Of a DNA stretch of 64,000 nt, positions 61,789-64,000 are shown one piece after another. This DNA comes from Bog-473 sp963755375 (GTDB taxonomy: Bacteria > Actinomycetota > Acidimicrobiia > Acidimicrobiales > RAAP-2): positions 310,001-374,000 of the forward strand of contig CAVWKG010000003.1 of assembly GCA_963755375.1 (NCBI GenBank). Direction: 5' to 3'. The position numbers and the translations under genes were made by a program. Positions within the stretch are counted from its first letter, which is position 1, and each line of letters opens with the position of its first letter. The notes below the pieces were generated by a model that saw only the letters and a program-made list of their open reading frames with translations, did not search any database and had not been told where the DNA came from.

Positions 61789-63455
61789 GCCGGGACCGGG
61801 GACCGCTCCGGCGCGTCCTGGCCGAGCCCGCCACGCCATACGGGCGGCTGGCGCTGGCGGGGCTGCTCGGCCTCGCGGCCGCCGCGGCGACCATCGGCCT
61901 GCTGGCCGGGTCGGGCTACGTGGTCGGCCGCGCCGCGCTGCAGCCCGGCCTGTCGGCCCTGGTGGGCATCCTGGCCGCGGTCGAGGTGCTTGCCTTCTTG
62001 CGGGGGCCGCTGCGTTACGCCGAACGCCTGGTCGGTCACGATGCCGCGCTGCGCGCGCTGACCCGCTGGCGGCTGTGGCTCTACGACTGCCTCTCCCCCC
62101 GGGTCCCGGTCGCGCTGGCCGGGTGGCGGAGCGGTGACCTGCTCGCCCGCGCCATCGACGACGTCGACGCCCTGCAGGACCTCTACCTCCGCACGCTGCT
62201 CCCCGTGGCGGTGGCCGCGGGGGCGGCCGTCATCGGCACCGTGGCGGTCGGCCTCATCCTCCCCTGGGCCGCCGTCGCTCTCGGCCTCCCCCTTCTCGTC
62301 GCCTTGACCGTGCCCGCCCTGCTCACCTGGCGCCGCGGCGGGGACGAGGAAGTGGCCGCACTCGCCGGTTCCCTGTCGGCCCAGGTTGTCGACGCGCTGG
62401 CCGGGGCTCCCGAGCTGCTCGCCTTCGGGGCCGATGCACGCCTGCTCGGCGCGGTGGAGGAGCTCGGCATCCGCTCCGACGCACTGGAGCGCCGACACGC
62501 CCGCCTCGGCACCGCGGCGGCCCTGCTCATTCAGGTCTGTCTCGCCGTCGCGGTGACCGCCGTGCTGGCGACCGGCGTGGCCGCCGTGCATGCGCACCAC
62601 CTCGGCCAGGTCATGGTGGCCGTGCTCCCACTGGCCGCGTTGGCCACTTTCGAGACCGTGCCGGGGGTCCCCGTCGCGGTGGCCCGCTCGCTGGAGGTGC
62701 GGGCGTCGGCCCGGCGCCTCTTCGCGCTCGAGGAGGTGCCGGTACCGGTGCGCGACCCGGCCGCCCCCTCCCAGCTGACCGCGGGTGTGCCCGAGGTGGC
62801 CTTCGCCAATGCGGCCCTGCGCTACGACCCCGGCCTCCCCCGCGCCCTCGACGGGGTCAGCGTGCGGCTGCCGCCAGGCGGCCGGGTGGCCGTGACAGGC
62901 TCGAGCGGCGCCGGCAAGTCGAGCCTCGTCACCGCGCTGTTGCGCTTCTGGCCGCTCGAGGACGGCACGCTCTCGCTCGGCGGCACGCAGGTGGAGCACC
63001 TCAGCCAGGCCGATGCGCGTGCCGTGTGCGCGCTGGCCGACCAGCGGGCTCAGATGTTCGCCGGCACCGTGCGGTCCAACCTCACCCTCGGCCGGCCCGA
63101 CGCCACCGAGGCGGAGATCGCCGACGCGCTGCACGCCGCCCGCCTCGATGCCTGGGTCGCGGCGCTGCCGCGCGGGCTCGACACGCCCGTCGGCGAGGAC
63201 GGTGTCGCCCTGTCCGGTGGCGAGCGCCGGCGCCTGGCGGTGGCCCGTGCCCTCCTGGCGCCCGGGGCCATCATCGTGCTCGACGAGCCCACCAGCGGCC
63301 TCGACCCGGGCTTGGCCGACGCGGTCATGGACGGCGTGTTCGCCGCCGCCGGTGCGCGGAGCATCTTGGTGATCACGCACCGGTCGGGCGAGGCTGCACG
63401 CTGCGACGAAACGGTGACGCTCGAGGCCGGGCGGGTCGTGCCGGCTCACCCCTGA
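61785..63455 (+). CDS. cydC: Thiol reductant ABC exporter, CydC subunit
   Basis: The 556-residue half-transporter partner of CydD has six helices and an NBD with GSSGAGKSS (Walker A), LSGGERRRLAVARALL (signature) and IIVLDEPTSGLD (Walker B), followed by ILVITHRSGEA (H-loop). CydC is the catalytically dominant half in other bacteria. It starts at GTG overlapping the cydD stop. It overlaps the end of the convergent partial gene by ten bases. Confidence 0.92.
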   Translation: MSRDRGPLRRVLAEPATPYGRLALAGLLGLAAAAATIGLLAGSGYVVGRAALQPGLSALVGILAAVEVLAFLRGPLRYAERLVGHDAALRALTRWRLWLYDCLSPRVPVALAGWRSGDLLARAIDDVDALQDLYLRTLLPVAVAAGAAVIGTVAVGLILPWAAVALGLPLLVALTVPALLTWRRGGDEEVAALAGSLSAQVVDALAGAPELLAFGADARLLGAVEELGIRSDALERRHARLGTAAALLIQVCLAVAVTAVLATGVAAVHAHHLGQVMVAVLPLAALATFETVPGVPVAVARSLEVRASARRLFALEEVPVPVRDPAAPSQLTAGVPEVAFANAALRYDPGLPRALDGVSVRLPPGGRVAVTGSSGAGKSSLVTALLRFWPLEDGTLSLGGTQVEHLSQADARAVCALADQRAQMFAGTVRSNLTLGRPDATEAEIADALHAARLDAWVAALPRGLDTPVGEDGVALSGGERRRLAVARALLAPGAIIVLDEPTSGLDPGLADAVMDGVFAAAGARSILVITHRSGEAARCDETVTLEAGRVVPAHP

Positions 63456-64000
63456 CCGACGACGCCACCCCCGCGGCGGTAGCCCGGGGCGACGGCCACG
63501 GTCGTGGCCCGACCCGACGGGGCGCGGGCGGGTCCACCCGTCGGGGCCCGGAGCGAGGAACCGGTCGAACCGCCCGACGGGCACCAGGCGTTCGACGGCA
63601 CACCCGCGCACGGGTCGGCCATCGTCGGCAGTCGGCGGGGCAAGGGTGCGAGGTGCACGCCCGTCTGGGGCGGGTACGTTGCGCCAGCGGGACAGGGAGC
63701 CAGCCGCGAGTCGCATTCCACCTGGGTCACCAGGGTGCCGTCGCCGTTCGTGGTCGTCGTCGTCACGCCGCAGGACGGCTGCAGCTGCTCCAGGTTCGGT
63801 GGCGCGCTGCCCCGGGGCGCGGTGTTGTCGGCATAGCAATTCGACGGCAGGCCCGTGTGCAACACGATCTGCCCGAAGTCCGCGTTGGACGGGTTCCCGA
63901 AGTAGCCGTCGTTGACGAACGTGTTGTCGCGCAGCGCGTCGCCCTCGGGCTCGAAGACACACCCGAGGCCACTGACCTGGAACCCGCCGAAGTTCGCGCA
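63446..64000 (-). CDS. Secreted beta-helix-like protein, C-terminal part
   Basis: The frame has no start inside the window and covers 184 residues up to its stop at 63446. It contains GLGCVFEPEGDALRDNTFVN then DGYFGNPSNADFGQIVLH: the N-x-F-x-N-x-G ladder of right-handed parallel beta-helix proteins. After it come Cys-rich loops (NCYADNTAPRGS, PSCGVTT, CDSRLAPCP) and a Pro/Ala/Arg-rich tail. Such proteins are usually exported glycan-binding or lyase-like proteins. The N-terminus and function lie outside the window. Confidence 0.68.
   Translation of the reverse strand, partial: CANFGGFQVSGLGCVFEPEGDALRDNTFVNDGYFGNPSNADFGQIVLHTGLPSNCYADNTAPRGSAPPNLEQLQPSCGVTTTTTNGDGTLVTQVECDSRLAPCPAGATYPPQTGVHLAPLPRRLPTMADPCAGVPSNAWCPSGGSTGSSLRAPTGGPARAPSGRATTVAVAPGYRRGGGVVGQG

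Noticed and set aside
61149..63962. 937-codon minus-strand open frame opposite cydDC
   Set aside because: Low-complexity Arg/Gly/His-rich translation typical of antisense GC-rich DNA; cydD and cydC are clear on the plus strand.

Overview
The window is high-GC DNA from a free-living bacterium. Frequent GTG starts, many ATGA/GTGA stop-start overlaps, a type A RNase P RNA, and the gene families present (tandem MarR-like protein, OmpR-type two-component pair, CydDC, secreted proteins with YWLVASDGG repeats) point to Actinobacteria. Acidimicrobiia is my best guess. That is an inference; there is no rRNA or ribosomal protein here to settle it.

Layout. 1-6.1 kb: a partial DUF3293-like gene, a MarR-like regulator, then a tightly coupled glycerol-3-phosphate set (GlpD, an alkyl-DHAP-synthase-like flavoprotein, an FGGY kinase). 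6.1-9.9 kb: a minus-strand operon xseA-xseB-MBL hydrolase-FAD reductase. 9.9-10.3 kb: rnpB on the plus strand. 10.3-14.4 kb: a block of short, mostly stress-type genes lying between two perfect 33-bp copies of the rnpB 3' end, which looks like a genomic islet integrated in rnpB. A third, decayed copy of the same end lies at 16.66 kb, beyond a secreted GH76 enzyme. 16.8-18.3 kb: an O-antigen-ligase-like gene and a small secreted peptide gene, both frameshifted. 19.3-21.2 kb: a VWA / J-domain pair. 21.5-43.2 kb: an exopolysaccharide locus with a methyltransferase, sulfotransferase, two GH16 glucanase-type enzymes, a GT-C-like membrane protein, two GT4 and one GT2 glycosyltransferases, a polysaccharide deacetylase, two FemAB/CelD-like acyltransferases flanking a JmjC/cupin protein, a GT2-flippase fusion, and a secreted six-repeat propeller-like protein. 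43.2-50 kb: small Zn-ribbon and membrane proteins, then SDR, AhpD-like, GH13 and phytanoyl-dioxygenase genes. 50.2-54 kb: a permease remnant, a small membrane protein, a histidine kinase/response regulator pair and a secreted protein. 54-64 kb: TetR/ALDH facing an amine oxidase across a TetR-type operator, a dienelactone hydrolase, a thiolase-like gene overlapping cydDC, and the C-terminus of a secreted beta-helix-like protein.

How they work together. The 21-43 kb genes can make a lipid-linked polysaccharide (GT2, GT4), flip and polymerise it (flippase half, ligase-like protein), decorate it (sulfotransferase, deacetylase, acyltransferases, methyltransferase) and trim it (GH16, perhaps GH76). 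The amine oxidase and aldehyde dehydrogenase form a natural two-step amine-to-acid route.

Data caution. At least eight genes or gene fragments are broken by single-base indels, most of them in short G/C runs. I treat several as probable sequencing or assembly errors rather than true pseudogenes and mark each one.
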